Shown here: positions 44,018 through 52,740 of the stretch, one piece after another | Position numbering within the stretch: position 1 is the first letter of the stretch | Layout of the letters: every line of letters begins with the position of its first letter | Origin: Opitutales bacterium | Lineage (GTDB): Bacteria; Verrucomicrobiota; Verrucomicrobiia; Opitutales; UBA2987 | NCBI GenBank assembly: GCA_021772515.1 | Contig: JAJFLU010000046.1 | Coordinates: 1-57,903, forward strand | Direction: 5' to 3' | DNA length: 57,903 nucleotides | Program-made: the position numbers and the translations under genes | Notes under the pieces: generated by a model | What the model saw: the letters and a program-made list of their open reading frames with translations, nothing else | Told to the model about the DNA's origin: nothing | The model's database searches: none

Positions 44018-45553
44018 TTATTTATTTGAATAGAAATCAACTGTGATGTCTTCGGTTTTTCCTGAAACAAGGTCATTCACGGTGACATTGACCATACCGG
44101 AAAGGTCGTAAGCCATAACAACCTCGATGCTCTCTTTGTCGGAGGGTCTGGCTAGAAGAGTTAACATACCATCTCCAATTACCAAACTATCATCAAACTT
44201 CTGTCCTTCCTCTCCCTGTATAACCCGAATCTGAAATTCAGTTTGAGAATCTTCGACAGAGGCGTAGCACTTGCTTGCCTGGCATGGAATGGGTGTGTTT
44301 CGTTCAAGAATTGCTGAGCAATAGAGATCGAGCTTGCCATTACCCACGCTATCCAGAACGGCAACCCCGAGACTGATAGGCATACAATCAATATGCAAAA
44401 TGGAAGGGGCGGGAATGGCTCGCAATCCTTCGTCTACAATTGTTTTACCTTCTGAACTAATGAGTTTAGCAGCATGGATTGTAGCACCTTCTCCAACAGC
44501 AAAGTCGGGTGAGACGCTTCCTCCGAGAATGGATTTCTCTCCAAATATCCCCTTAACTAAAGCCTGGAATGGAACGAGACGGCTTGATCCACCAATCATA
44601 AGGACATGCTTTATGTCTGCTTTATCAACTTTCGCCCTCTTAATAGTTTCGAGGGTAATGTCCTCGATTTTTTTAATGAGTGGCGTCACCGCCATGCTCA
44701 ACATCTTGCGAGTGATTGGAATTACAACCTGCTTGCTATCCGCCCTTGCAACAATTTTAACTTCCGTCCTGGACGAGAGCATGTGTTTCTGCCTGATAAC
44801 TTCCTCCCGGATACTAAACCAGTCCACTGGATGAGATTCTGGAGAGATATTCATACTATGCTCCGCTTCAAACGCCCTCTGAACCATATCAAAAAAGATG
44901 TCATCTACATCTTTTCCTCCAAGCCGCTTGTCACCATTAGACGCTAGGACGGTTGCCTCTCCACCGGCATAAGCAACTAATGAAGCGTCGTAAGTTCCTC
45001 CGCCAAAGTCCATGACCATGACGAGTCTATCGCCCTGCTTTTCATTTACACCGAAAGCCAAACCTGCCGCGGTCGGCTCGTTTATAATGGCGAGAACGTC
45101 AAAGCCAGCCAGCTTTGCAGATTTCTTGATGGACTGCCTTTGCTTTTCATTGAACTGCGCAGGGCATGTGACAACTGCTTTCAAACTTCCAGAAGTAGAA
45201 TCGCCAAAGTATTTTCTGACAGAATTGTGGATGTATTTGAGGATTTGAGCTTGCAGAAATTCAGGCGTGATTTCTTTGCCGCCTTCCGTCCTGTAAACTT
45301 TGTCGGTTCCTACTTCACGCTTGAACTCCTTGAAAACCCTGTCCGGCTCAAGCATTTCCATGTTCTTAGCGGCTGTGCCGACGAGGATTTCTTTGCTTCG
45401 CGGACCAACGTAAACGACGGATGGAGTCAGCATTTCTCCATCGAGGTTAGGAATTACCTTGGGTTTACCCGTCTCGTCGAAAAACGCGACAGTGGTATTG
45501 CTCGTGCCAAGGTCTACTCCCACGAATTGCTTATTACTGATTGAACTATTCAT
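44018..45553 (-). CDS. Lidless Hsp70/DnaK-like chaperone
   Basis: This 511-residue protein has the complete Hsp70 ATPase: phosphate-1 VGVDLGTSNTTVAFF, connect NEPTAAGLAFG, phosphate-2 MDFGGGTYDASLV, and adenosine motif MIGGSSRLVPFQALV. The beta-sandwich substrate domain covers about residues 380-511 (ILERNTPIPCQASKCYASV). It then stops, so the alpha-helical lid and tail of DnaK (about 600-640 residues) are missing. Client binding would be open and fast. No J-domain protein is encoded nearby. GrpE-like and VWA genes flank it at 11 and 21 bases. Confidence 0.9.
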   Translation of the reverse strand: MNSSISNKQFVGVDLGTSNTTVAFFDETGKPKVIPNLDGEMLTPSVVYVGPRSKEILVGTAAKNMEMLEPDRVFKEFKREVGTDKVYRTEGGKEITPEFLQAQILKYIHNSVRKYFGDSTSGSLKAVVTCPAQFNEKQRQSIKKSAKLAGFDVLAIINEPTAAGLAFGVNEKQGDRLVMVMDFGGGTYDASLVAYAGGEATVLASNGDKRLGGKDVDDIFFDMVQRAFEAEHSMNISPESHPVDWFSIREEVIRQKHMLSSRTEVKIVARADSKQVVIPITRKMLSMAVTPLIKKIEDITLETIKRAKVDKADIKHVLMIGGSSRLVPFQALVKGIFGEKSILGGSVSPDFAVGEGATIHAAKLISSEGKTIVDEGLRAIPAPSILHIDCMPISLGVAVLDSVGNGKLDLYCSAILERNTPIPCQASKCYASVEDSQTEFQIRVIQGEEGQKFDDSLVIGDGMLTLLARPSDKESIEVVMAYDLSGMVNVTVNDLVSGKTEDITVDFYSNK

Positions 45554-45564
45554 TTATATTTCTC

Positions 45565-46290
45565 CTATTCTTGTGTTTGAGGTTCTTCTTTGAATGTGAA
45601 AACTGCCACTCGTGCGTGCTGGATTATCCTTCCGTTCTCGCTAAGTCCTGGTTGGTAGGTTTTAGCGACGCGCCCATTCATCTCACTTTGGATTGTCGGG
45701 CTTTTCATAATTGGCTGGTGCTCTCTAGGCTGGAATTTGTCTCCGGGCTCCGGTCTGAGAATCTTGATATCCTCCGAGTCAAGGAATCGCTCTATACTTT
45801 CAGCCAATGCACTGAGCTCGTCTTTCCCGTTAAATTTCATCAACGGTTCTAGCGTCAGGATTGAACCGTATATTTTTGCAAATTCCTTAAACAATCTTGC
45901 CTCGACATACTCTTGTATAAACTCTTGAGAGAGTTCTTCGATCTTTCTGACTAAGCCATCGTTCAGAAGGCGAATTTGCTCGATGTTGTGGTCTTGAGAA
46001 TCACCCTGTTTCACCAGTTCATTAATGACTGAAAGAATTCGGGTTTGCTGTTTTTGGAGAGCGTCAATGTTCGATTCGTAACCCTCCAAGCGGTTTTCAA
46101 TTTGATTGAATCGCTGTCCTAAATCTTTCTGAAGCTGTTGCTGATTTTCTAAGTGTGTGGAAATCTTTTGCAGCCAAGTAATACCTATCGCCAAGCACTC
46201 GCCAAAAGAAAGATTCAACTGTTCGACTGTCTCATCTGTCTTTTCAATTAGGGTGTTTTTACCGACCGTGTTTTTATTATTTGTTTTCAT
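45565..46290 (-). CDS. GrpE-like nucleotide exchange factor
   Basis: This 241-residue protein has a long N-terminal coiled coil (about 20-130, with Q/E/N-rich heptads). A C-terminal region (about 170-235) contains GDKFQPREHQPI and VAKTYQPGLSENG, then RVAVFTF. This is the GrpE beta-domain pattern (G-x-x-F-x-P-x-x-H-x-A/P, then G-Y/L and V-x-V). It precedes the Hsp70 gene by 11 bases, the canonical order. The long, divergent coiled coil makes it a dedicated exchanger for this Hsp70. The 137-base AT-rich gap upstream may hold its own promoter; no heat-shock CIRCE repeat is seen. Confidence 0.8.
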   Translation of the reverse strand: MKTNNKNTVGKNTLIEKTDETVEQLNLSFGECLAIGITWLQKISTHLENQQQLQKDLGQRFNQIENRLEGYESNIDALQKQQTRILSVINELVKQGDSQDHNIEQIRLLNDGLVRKIEELSQEFIQEYVEARLFKEFAKIYGSILTLEPLMKFNGKDELSALAESIERFLDSEDIKILRPEPGDKFQPREHQPIMKSPTIQSEMNGRVAKTYQPGLSENGRIIQHARVAVFTFKEEPQTQE

Positions 46291-46427
46291 TGTTCTGATT
46301 TATTTCTAACTCTTATTAAAGAGAGATATGGTTGAAATTAATTGGATTGATTAGAATTAAATCGTTTTGATTAATTTGAATTATTTGTAAGTCTTTGAGA
46401 TATAATTAGATATAAACTATCGGAATT

Positions 46428-48593
46428 TTAATTTTCAGTTTCAGAGTCCAATTCTGCGCTAGAATTAAATCGGGAGTCTGAAATCAAATAGAACTCGACT
46501 AAATCAGTGGGGTAAGCAGCTATCTTTTCTCCCCATTCCTTCTGAACCTGCTCCATGATTTTCCTGTCCTTGCAGACAGACCAGATACAAGACCAGCCCG
46601 CCTCGAAATCTTTTTCAAAATTGCTGACCTCTCCGCCTGGAGTCATGGCAAGCTCAATCGCAATCGAAAGATCGTTTTTAGTAAGTGCAAGATCAACAGC
46701 TTTACCATGTCGGTATGCTTCAATCTCAGCCTCAAACCCTTGGCTGCTAAAATGCTTTTGAAGACGATGCTGATGGTAGACGTGCTCAAACCCGCCTTTG
46801 CCTTTACCTAGGTTTTGCCGTCCAATCGCTTTCTCAGCCTTTTGGGTAACCTCCAAATACTTTGGTGATCTTCCTCGTGTTCCGAGTCGGATTTCAATTT
46901 CCCTGACTAATCCTTTTTCCAAAAGTGATTGGCATATCCTGTTTCCCATGTAATTCGTCAATCCAAGCGAACTGTATTTCTCAGTAAGGGAAAGGAAGGG
47001 ATGGTTTTTCAAATCCATAAGGAAAGCGTATTCCTTTTCAGTGAGATCGAAGGGAAATGACGGCGTTACCTTGCTCTTGTTTTTCTCTGGCTTTGCTTCT
47101 TCCGAGGTTTCCTGTTGTTTCGGAGATTCTGACTCTTGCGGAGGAGCGGTATAAGACTGAGTAGTTTCTGGACGTAAAACTCTTGCTTTGAAATTCAGAG
47201 TGGAAAAATAGGGCTTCATATGGCTTTCCAACTCGGCATCACTCACATCCTTTTTTATCTGAAGATTCGGAATCTGAATGAGAAATGGTCGAGTGTATCT
47301 GTCCGCCATTTTTACGATTCCGAAACCAACAGGCAGATGGTTTATATATTGTCTCTGCTCGGAACTCAGACCCATTGCATAGCTCATCGCATTAATGTCC
47401 TTTCCTGCTGATAGACTCAGCCCGACACTGGTATAAACATTGGCTAAAATTGCGTGTCCAAGAGCTGAAGGCATCTGGTCAGCCACAAGTAATCCTTGCC
47501 CGAACTCACGTGCAGTTGATATAAGTCTTGAGATGGTGGAGGAGCCGCTTGCTTTCTCTTTCGATGCAACTTTTTTTACTTCATCAAAGACAAGCATGTG
47601 CCTCAATCTTCCACGCTGACCGTTATTCAGCCTGTATGTGAAAATCCAATGAAAAAACAAGTTCACGAGAAATGTCTCTGGCTCTTCTAATAGACCGTCC
47701 AACTCAAGCACTGCATTCCCATTCAAAAGCTCCTCAATCGGAAAACCTTCCTGGCAATCAAACATATTTCCCAGGACAGAAAGGAGAGGTCGAATCCGGC
47801 TCTGTGATGTCATCAGCCTTTCTTTGTAGCTGCTCGGAACTCTATTGTTTAAAAGGGTTTTCCGAATTGATTCTTCTATGTCGAATAGCGTCGGATATAC
47901 TTCATTACCATAGCGTTTTCTGAACTCATTAAATTCTCGTGTTAAGAAATCCACGAACACACTCTTAGCTGCTATTGGCGTGGTATTATAAAACGCCTCG
48001 AAGAAAACATCCAAAAAAACTTGTATCCAATACAAGGGTTCTGTGTTTGGCGGTGGAACAAGAGGATTGAATTTAAAGTTACGCCAATTGAATACACTCA
48101 GGGACTTACAATTCCGAATCAGATGCCGATAGTCCCTTTTGAAATCACAAACAAAAAATGGAATCCCAAGCCTGATTAATTCCAGGAGAACAATCATCAA
48201 AAGCACTGTCTTGCCTGCTCCCGCCCGTCCGAACACCAAAACATTTTGATTAATCTCGTGAGGATGTAGCCCGAATATTGGTGTGGGATACAGCCTGGGA
48301 TGATAAACTTTTCCAATTCTAATAATGCCGGAGACTTGATTACCTGGATAGGGCTGAAATGGATTCAGGTCACGTTGCTGAGCAAGAAACTCAGGAGTGC
48401 TTTTAATCAGATTGAGTATTTGCTTGGATACATGTTGGATTGCAGCTCTATCTGTTGAATCTGACTTTATAAGACGGAGAGCTTTAAGCACACGCTTGTC
48501 ACGTTCCATGCCCGCCTGCCGAGCAAAAAAGTGAATCGTGTCATACCAATGTAAGGCAGGACTTCTATCATCAAACTGTTGTTGTTTATTCAT
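46428..48593 (-). CDS. HerA/VirB4-like ATPase fused to a C-terminal possible nuclease domain
   Basis: This 721-residue protein begins with a helical domain. Residues about 115-460 form a HerA/FtsK-type ATPase: Walker A FGRAGAGKTVLL near 126, FFVCDFKRDYRHL, Walker B HMLVFDEVKKV and QGLLVADQMPSAL. After a Glu-rich linker (about 480-515), residues about 520-600 form a winged helix (EKEYAFLMDLKNHP, then GRSPKYLEVT). Residues about 605-700 contain AVDLALTKNDLSIAIELAMT, compatible with a PD-(D/E)xK nuclease core (D-x(n)-E-x-A). HerA enzymes translocate DNA, often with a nuclease. Catalysis is unproved. It overlaps the zinc-finger gene stop by ATGA. Confidence 0.75.
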   Translation of the reverse strand: MNKQQQFDDRSPALHWYDTIHFFARQAGMERDKRVLKALRLIKSDSTDRAAIQHVSKQILNLIKSTPEFLAQQRDLNPFQPYPGNQVSGIIRIGKVYHPRLYPTPIFGLHPHEINQNVLVFGRAGAGKTVLLMIVLLELIRLGIPFFVCDFKRDYRHLIRNCKSLSVFNWRNFKFNPLVPPPNTEPLYWIQVFLDVFFEAFYNTTPIAAKSVFVDFLTREFNEFRKRYGNEVYPTLFDIEESIRKTLLNNRVPSSYKERLMTSQSRIRPLLSVLGNMFDCQEGFPIEELLNGNAVLELDGLLEEPETFLVNLFFHWIFTYRLNNGQRGRLRHMLVFDEVKKVASKEKASGSSTISRLISTAREFGQGLLVADQMPSALGHAILANVYTSVGLSLSAGKDINAMSYAMGLSSEQRQYINHLPVGFGIVKMADRYTRPFLIQIPNLQIKKDVSDAELESHMKPYFSTLNFKARVLRPETTQSYTAPPQESESPKQQETSEEAKPEKNKSKVTPSFPFDLTEKEYAFLMDLKNHPFLSLTEKYSSLGLTNYMGNRICQSLLEKGLVREIEIRLGTRGRSPKYLEVTQKAEKAIGRQNLGKGKGGFEHVYHQHRLQKHFSSQGFEAEIEAYRHGKAVDLALTKNDLSIAIELAMTPGGEVSNFEKDFEAGWSCIWSVCKDRKIMEQVQKEWGEKIAAYPTDLVEFYLISDSRFNSSAELDSETEN

Positions 48594-49153
48594 TTCAGCT
48601 TCTTTTCCTCTTCCTCATCCCAAGTGTCTTCGTTAAATCTCAGCACCCTTAAACAGTTGGGACATACCTTGAAATCCTTGTATGGGATGGAATCCTTAAA
48701 ACAGATTGCGCGACGACAACGAAAACAGAATTCTATCCTGTCCGTGTAACCCTCACAAAAATAACATTGCCCTCCCCCATGAAGTTCTTTCCCCTTGATG
48801 AATCTACCCTCTGAGGTGTGAACGAAATTATCGTCTGTATGAGTCACTAACCCATCCTCGGTGAAGCTTCTTTTCTCTTGAGAACTGACGATATCCGTGC
48901 TGCCTTTGATAATATGCACACGTTCAGAATTTTTACTTAAAATTTCTTCTACAATTTCACTCTCGATAAGCTCATTCCTCATCCCCTGAATGGTTTGTGG
49001 ATGTAGGATTGGACAGGGATTTTGAGGTAGTTCAGTATCCTGACTCTGTGTAACAGCTTCTACCTGTTGAGTGTGAGAAATGCTCTTTCCACTCCAAGTA
49101 TCACGCTTGTCTAAAAGAATTTTTGACAGCTTTATTTTTATTCTTTTAAACAT
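48590..49153 (-). CDS. Zinc-finger hypothetical protein
   Basis: From the ATG at 49151-49153, with AAAGG upstream, the protein has 187 residues. A basic N-terminus and unstructured middle lead to a C-terminal metal-binding region: CYFCEGYTDRIEFCFRCRRA, then CFKDSIPYKDFKVCPNC. At least four CxxC-type pairs suggest two zinc knuckles, of a B-box/LIM or zinc-ribbon kind. It is unlike any specific family I know. Tight spacing (2 bases after the membrane gene, four-base overlap with HerA) makes it part of the cluster. Confidence 0.6.
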   Translation of the reverse strand: MFKRIKIKLSKILLDKRDTWSGKSISHTQQVEAVTQSQDTELPQNPCPILHPQTIQGMRNELIESEIVEEILSKNSERVHIIKGSTDIVSSQEKRSFTEDGLVTHTDDNFVHTSEGRFIKGKELHGGGQCYFCEGYTDRIEFCFRCRRAICFKDSIPYKDFKVCPNCLRVLRFNEDTWDEEEEKKLK

Positions 49154-49155
49154 CG

Positions 49156-49575
49156 TTAGTCGCCTTTCAGCACTGTGAGCTGTATTATAAGAAGAATGAT
49201 TTCGAGAGTGAAAATGATAGGGCAAGCGATTAGCTGTAAACCTCTCCTACGAATCAATAGCGTGGGCAAAATAAACGGCAGCGCTATCCAACTGAGAATT
49301 GCGATAGTTAGGAGAATGTTTAAATCATCATAATCAAGGTTCATTGCGTTTTCTACACGTATGGAAAGTCCGATGTTGATACCAAGAACTAACGCTAACG
49401 CTTGAAATGTGAGTGTGTGTTTTATTAATATTAATGACATTGCTCGCACTATCAGTCCGAAGAAAAGAAGGGCTAATAGAATATACGCCCATCGTAGCAG
49501 GAACATCTGCATAATTGGATTGAAGTTCCCAATGAGTTTCCAATAATCATACCCTAGCTGTGTTATTATATCCAT
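49156..49575 (-). CDS. Polytopic membrane protein, 139 residues
   Basis: Four hydrophobic segments are visible: about 22-46 (MFLLRWAYILLALLFFGLIV), 48-70, 82-106 and 112-136. Charged residues are few and confined to short loops. I recognise no family. It lies between the methyltransferase gene (14 bases away) and the zinc-finger gene (2 bases away) and is probably cotranscribed. A holin-like, pore or anchor role is possible by size alone; nothing further supports one. Confidence 0.6.
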   Translation of the reverse strand: MDIITQLGYDYWKLIGNFNPIMQMFLLRWAYILLALLFFGLIVRAMSLILIKHTLTFQALALVLGINIGLSIRVENAMNLDYDDLNILLTIAILSWIALPFILPTLLIRRRGLQLIACPIIFTLEIILLIIQLTVLKGD

Positions 49576-49589
49576 ATCTTCAATTTGTT

Positions 49590-50762
49590 TTACTTGGAGT
49601 TTTTGAGGTAGGGTCGCAATCGCTTCCTCGCGATTTTGATATACTCAAGGTTCAGCTCTATCCCGATGAACTGCTTGCTCTGTTGGAGTGCTACCAAGCC
49701 AGTAGTTCCCGCACCAAAGAACGGATCGAGAACTATTCCAGCAGAGAAACCAGCGTTGCAGTCGCAGTTAAAGATTACTTTCTCCGTTACCTTTGGAACA
49801 AAAGACTGCTCATTATATCTTTCAACCTCGGATGCTGATGCCTTCCTATCAGAATACTTTATTCTTCCGGCTTTAACATCCCTAACACGCAGATTGAAAG
49901 CATTCGGGCTACCCCCACTTCTCCTCACCAAATAAGGAGTGCCGCAACACTTGCAGACTTTATCAGGACAACCCGCACAAATTGGCGTCTCACATAGTTT
50001 AGGTGGATAAACCGCAAAGTGTGCTTCAGAAAATGAGTTTGTTGGAATTTTCCAGACAGTCCTCTTGTTTCTTCCTTGTGGATGGCACATTTTGGATATA
50101 TCCATTCCTGCATAAGCGGACATTGGTTCTCTATGCCCTTTCCAGGAATGTTTGGTTCTTTCCAAACTTGATTCTTTATGTGGCTCTCTTTGAGTTTCAA
50201 AAAAATATTTCGGAGATTTGCTGAAGAAAAAGAGGTATTCAAAATCCACCGTGAAGCGGTCTTTGGCAGATGAGGGCATACAGTTGGGTTTATGCCAGAT
50301 AACTACATTGCGAAGAATCCAGCCACGACTAACCATTTCTATGGTGAAGCGAAAAGGAATCCCAACTAGTGATTTGGCAGGTACGGACTTAATTTTCTGC
50401 GCTAGACCACTGGTTTTATATAGATTCGCGCGTTTGTCTTTTACCTGAAATGACCGGCTTGCTTCAGTTCGATAACCATTTGATCCGCAACCACTACCCG
50501 AATAAGTATCTCCTAAATTAGCCCAGCACGTTCCAGTATCCTTTATGACGCGCTTAACTTCATCAAAAATACCACATAGATTATTAATGTAGTTTTCAAA
50601 GTGGGGCTCCAAACCAAGCTGCCCCTTAACTCCGTAATCCCTCAAAGCCCAATAGGGTGGAGAAGTCATCACCATGTCAACGCAGCCATCAGGAAGCTTC
50701 TTCAATATCGAAAGAGCATCTCCCTTATATATAGTATTGGGCTTTGGCGAAATCTTCCTCAT
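49590..50762 (-). CDS. Site-specific DNA methyltransferase (SPPY type, probably N4-cytosine)
   Basis: This 390-residue protein has the beta-class order. Catalytic motif IV TSPPYWALRDYG (SPPY, typical of N4-cytosine methylases) is near residue 34. The SAM-binding motif I DPFFGAGTTGLVAL is near residue 350. The CAGCPDKVCKCCGTPY cysteine cluster lies between them and recurs in related enzymes. No partner restriction endonuclease is adjacent, so it may mark the island's own DNA or act with the HerA nuclease protein. It is the first gene of the leftward cluster. Confidence 0.88.
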   Translation of the reverse strand: MRKISPKPNTIYKGDALSILKKLPDGCVDMVMTSPPYWALRDYGVKGQLGLEPHFENYINNLCGIFDEVKRVIKDTGTCWANLGDTYSGSGCGSNGYRTEASRSFQVKDKRANLYKTSGLAQKIKSVPAKSLVGIPFRFTIEMVSRGWILRNVVIWHKPNCMPSSAKDRFTVDFEYLFFFSKSPKYFFETQREPHKESSLERTKHSWKGHREPMSAYAGMDISKMCHPQGRNKRTVWKIPTNSFSEAHFAVYPPKLCETPICAGCPDKVCKCCGTPYLVRRSGGSPNAFNLRVRDVKAGRIKYSDRKASASEVERYNEQSFVPKVTEKVIFNCDCNAGFSAGIVLDPFFGAGTTGLVALQQSKQFIGIELNLEYIKIARKRLRPYLKNSK

Positions 50763-50786
50763 TTAACGTCCCGGAATTTGAAGGAC

Positions 50787-50815
50787 ATTATAATACAAAT
50801 CCTTCCTCCTGTCTA
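50787..50815 (-). promoter_or_regulatory. Near-consensus sigma70 promoter of the leftward cluster
   Basis: On the minus strand TAGACA (50815-50810, five of six matches to TTGACA) is followed by 17 bases and a perfect TATAAT (50792-50787). Transcription should begin near 50780, about 20 bases before the methyltransferase ATG at 50762. The promoter faces leftward and would drive the methyltransferase and probably the genes behind it. The consensus spacing supports bacterial expression of the cluster. Confidence 0.65.
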
Positions 50816-50956
50816 TGGGAACGTTAGGGATAATATGGAATTGAGGTAATGAAGGGGTAAAAGGGAAAGACGGAAAATTGGGAATTATGGGAACTCAGGG
50901 AAAACTGACAGATACTTTTTATAAAAAAACGAAATCAGAATCCCGTAACTGAAAAA

Positions 50957-52027
50957 TCAACCATCTTGAAGCGTCTTGATCGCTTCCCAGAATTCCTCAT
51001 CTTCATTGTCGGCATGGGAAATTTCTAGCCAACTTTGATTCGGACGGATTGAAACATAGGTATCGCTTAAAATATCAGCTTTCACTGCAAGTTCTTTGGG
51101 AAGGTGTAGACGATACTTTTCGTCAATAGACTTTTCGCGCGACTTATTGATAAAATATTTTTTAATAATTGAGCGATTGGCAGAGTCTGAATATTGGGAG
51201 ATTGCATGTTTCTTGTAGATTGGAAACAAGTTTGAGGGGAATGGTATTACGCGCACTACTAATTTTTTCTTGTCCCTTTCATCCAGGTAAAGTGTGACTA
51301 CTAAAGGCAGTGATAATGCCTCTAAGCCAATGGCATTTTTAATTTCCTCTCCGAAATAAACCCGAAGCCCATCAATTCTTAAATATTGCTCATTAAGATG
51401 CGATAGTCTCTTGACCATCCAGTCCCAAATCCTCTGATTTTCCCTATCCGCTTCTAAAACATCAGCAACGATATCCTCTTCAGATGACGGGATAGCCCCT
51501 GCAATACTACTCGTTTGTGGACGAGATTGTTCAGGCTTGCCAAAGGGGTTCAGTTGCTTAATCGGCTGAACTGGCTCTCTGTCGGTAGCTTCTCGCCAGC
51601 GATTGAGAATCTTGAAGGCATGTTTATCCGCATCGTATTCGCCTTTACCTCTTTTTCCTGTTCGTTCCGTTCTTTGAAATTGCCAGATGTGCCTAAACTC
51701 ATGTGCTGCGTAGAGAATGATGTCGTCCTCGATAGAATCCAGTGGAATGCTATCAGCCCATAGACGTTTTATGCGTTTCACATTTGTCCAAGCCTTATTG
51801 GGAAACGATTGAGGCTTGCGGGGCATCCCTAAGGTAACCAAATATCTAACTCCTGGACTAACATTGGCGATGCTGGGTATTGATGAATATGCAACCCCTC
51901 TCAGAGAAGTTCTGGAGGAATTCTTTACGTGAACTTCCACACACCTGTCATCAATCCCCTGTGCTGCAAATTCGAGTAGGAGCTTGAGTTTAGCAGTTGG
52001 GATCGGAGTTGTGTTTTTTACAATCAT
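50957..52027 (-). CDS. HExxH-motif hypothetical protein (SprT-like zinc protease candidate)
   Basis: This 356-residue protein contains ILYAAHEFRHIWQFQ near residue 105-118: H-E-F-R-H is the zinc-binding HExxH of metalloproteases. GEYDADKHAFKIL, 20 residues later, offers a possible third ligand. The long C-terminal part has no known domain. It resembles SprT-type small proteases only in the motif. It overlaps the upstream 182-residue gene by ATGA, so the two are translated together. A DNA-protein crosslink protease role is one option, not shown. Confidence 0.6.
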   Translation of the reverse strand: MIVKNTTPIPTAKLKLLLEFAAQGIDDRCVEVHVKNSSRTSLRGVAYSSIPSIANVSPGVRYLVTLGMPRKPQSFPNKAWTNVKRIKRLWADSIPLDSIEDDIILYAAHEFRHIWQFQRTERTGKRGKGEYDADKHAFKILNRWREATDREPVQPIKQLNPFGKPEQSRPQTSSIAGAIPSSEEDIVADVLEADRENQRIWDWMVKRLSHLNEQYLRIDGLRVYFGEEIKNAIGLEALSLPLVVTLYLDERDKKKLVVRVIPFPSNLFPIYKKHAISQYSDSANRSIIKKYFINKSREKSIDEKYRLHLPKELAVKADILSDTYVSIRPNQSWLEISHADNEDEEFWEAIKTLQDG

Positions 52028-52572
52028 TTTGCCTCTTTAGAATTGAGGTAATCACCGTAAAAGTGTAGAAATTTACCAACGGATTTAGGAATTTCGAGAA
52101 CCACTGTTTTTATTTTTGAACAGGCTGTTAGACTATACCTGCCGTTTTTAACCGAAACAGTTTTATCGCCAGATTCTTGTGAAATTCTGTAGGTCTGCAA
52201 AATTGGATAGCCGTATGAATTGGCAATCCGATGCGCTAGCATCCCATTGGTTGATTGGACTATAAAATTTACAAATTCTAGAAGCTGGGAATCTCTGTCC
52301 GATGTCTTGGAAATAATCGGGAAAATATCAATCCAAGCGGTTTTTCCAAAATCCGCTTTTGCTCTTATAGCAACACAAGAAGTGTCGATTACCTCTGAAA
52401 GTGGACAAACACCCTGGATTGGACCTGGTCTTCCAGGAAATTTCCAGTTATGAAATTCCACTGTTGAGCAAATTCTAGCTATGTCCAGTCTTTGCTCAGT
52501 GGAAGGAATGTAAGCACCGATTTGAGGTAGATTCGCTGGTGATACGTTTTGGTGTAATTTGTATTTCTTCAT
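52024..52572 (-). CDS. Hypothetical protein, 182 residues
   Basis: I do not recognise this protein. It appears globular and beta-rich, with a GxPGRPGPIQGVCPLSEV stretch and no membrane segment. It overlaps the HExxH gene, to which it is probably a partner or a regulator. Divergent from the gene at 52,741, with a 168-base AT-rich gap that could hold promoters for both. Confidence 0.5.
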   Translation of the reverse strand: MKKYKLHQNVSPANLPQIGAYIPSTEQRLDIARICSTVEFHNWKFPGRPGPIQGVCPLSEVIDTSCVAIRAKADFGKTAWIDIFPIISKTSDRDSQLLEFVNFIVQSTNGMLAHRIANSYGYPILQTYRISQESGDKTVSVKNGRYSLTACSKIKTVVLEIPKSVGKFLHFYGDYLNSKEAK

Positions 52573-52740
52573 TCTGATATTCCAATAAGATTCGTGTAAA
52601 ATATTTCCTTAAAAACAGTCGTTTGACCTTACCACATAATACGGTAGTCGACCTCAAATGTCTTTTTACGTAAGCTCAAAAGTTCCTTAAAAATTCACGT
52701 TTTCAATTCATCGTTTCGAATCGACCGCAACACTTTTATA

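Noticed and set aside
46291..46427. Operator repeats before the GrpE-like gene
   Set aside because: The AT-rich gap has loosely similar TTGATTA stretches, but they are too weak and such DNA produces them by chance.
50762..50788. A nine-codon leader peptide (MSFKFRDVK) whose stop overlaps the methyltransferase start
   Set aside because: Its ATG overlaps the -10 box TATAAT of the predicted promoter, so the transcript would start after it.
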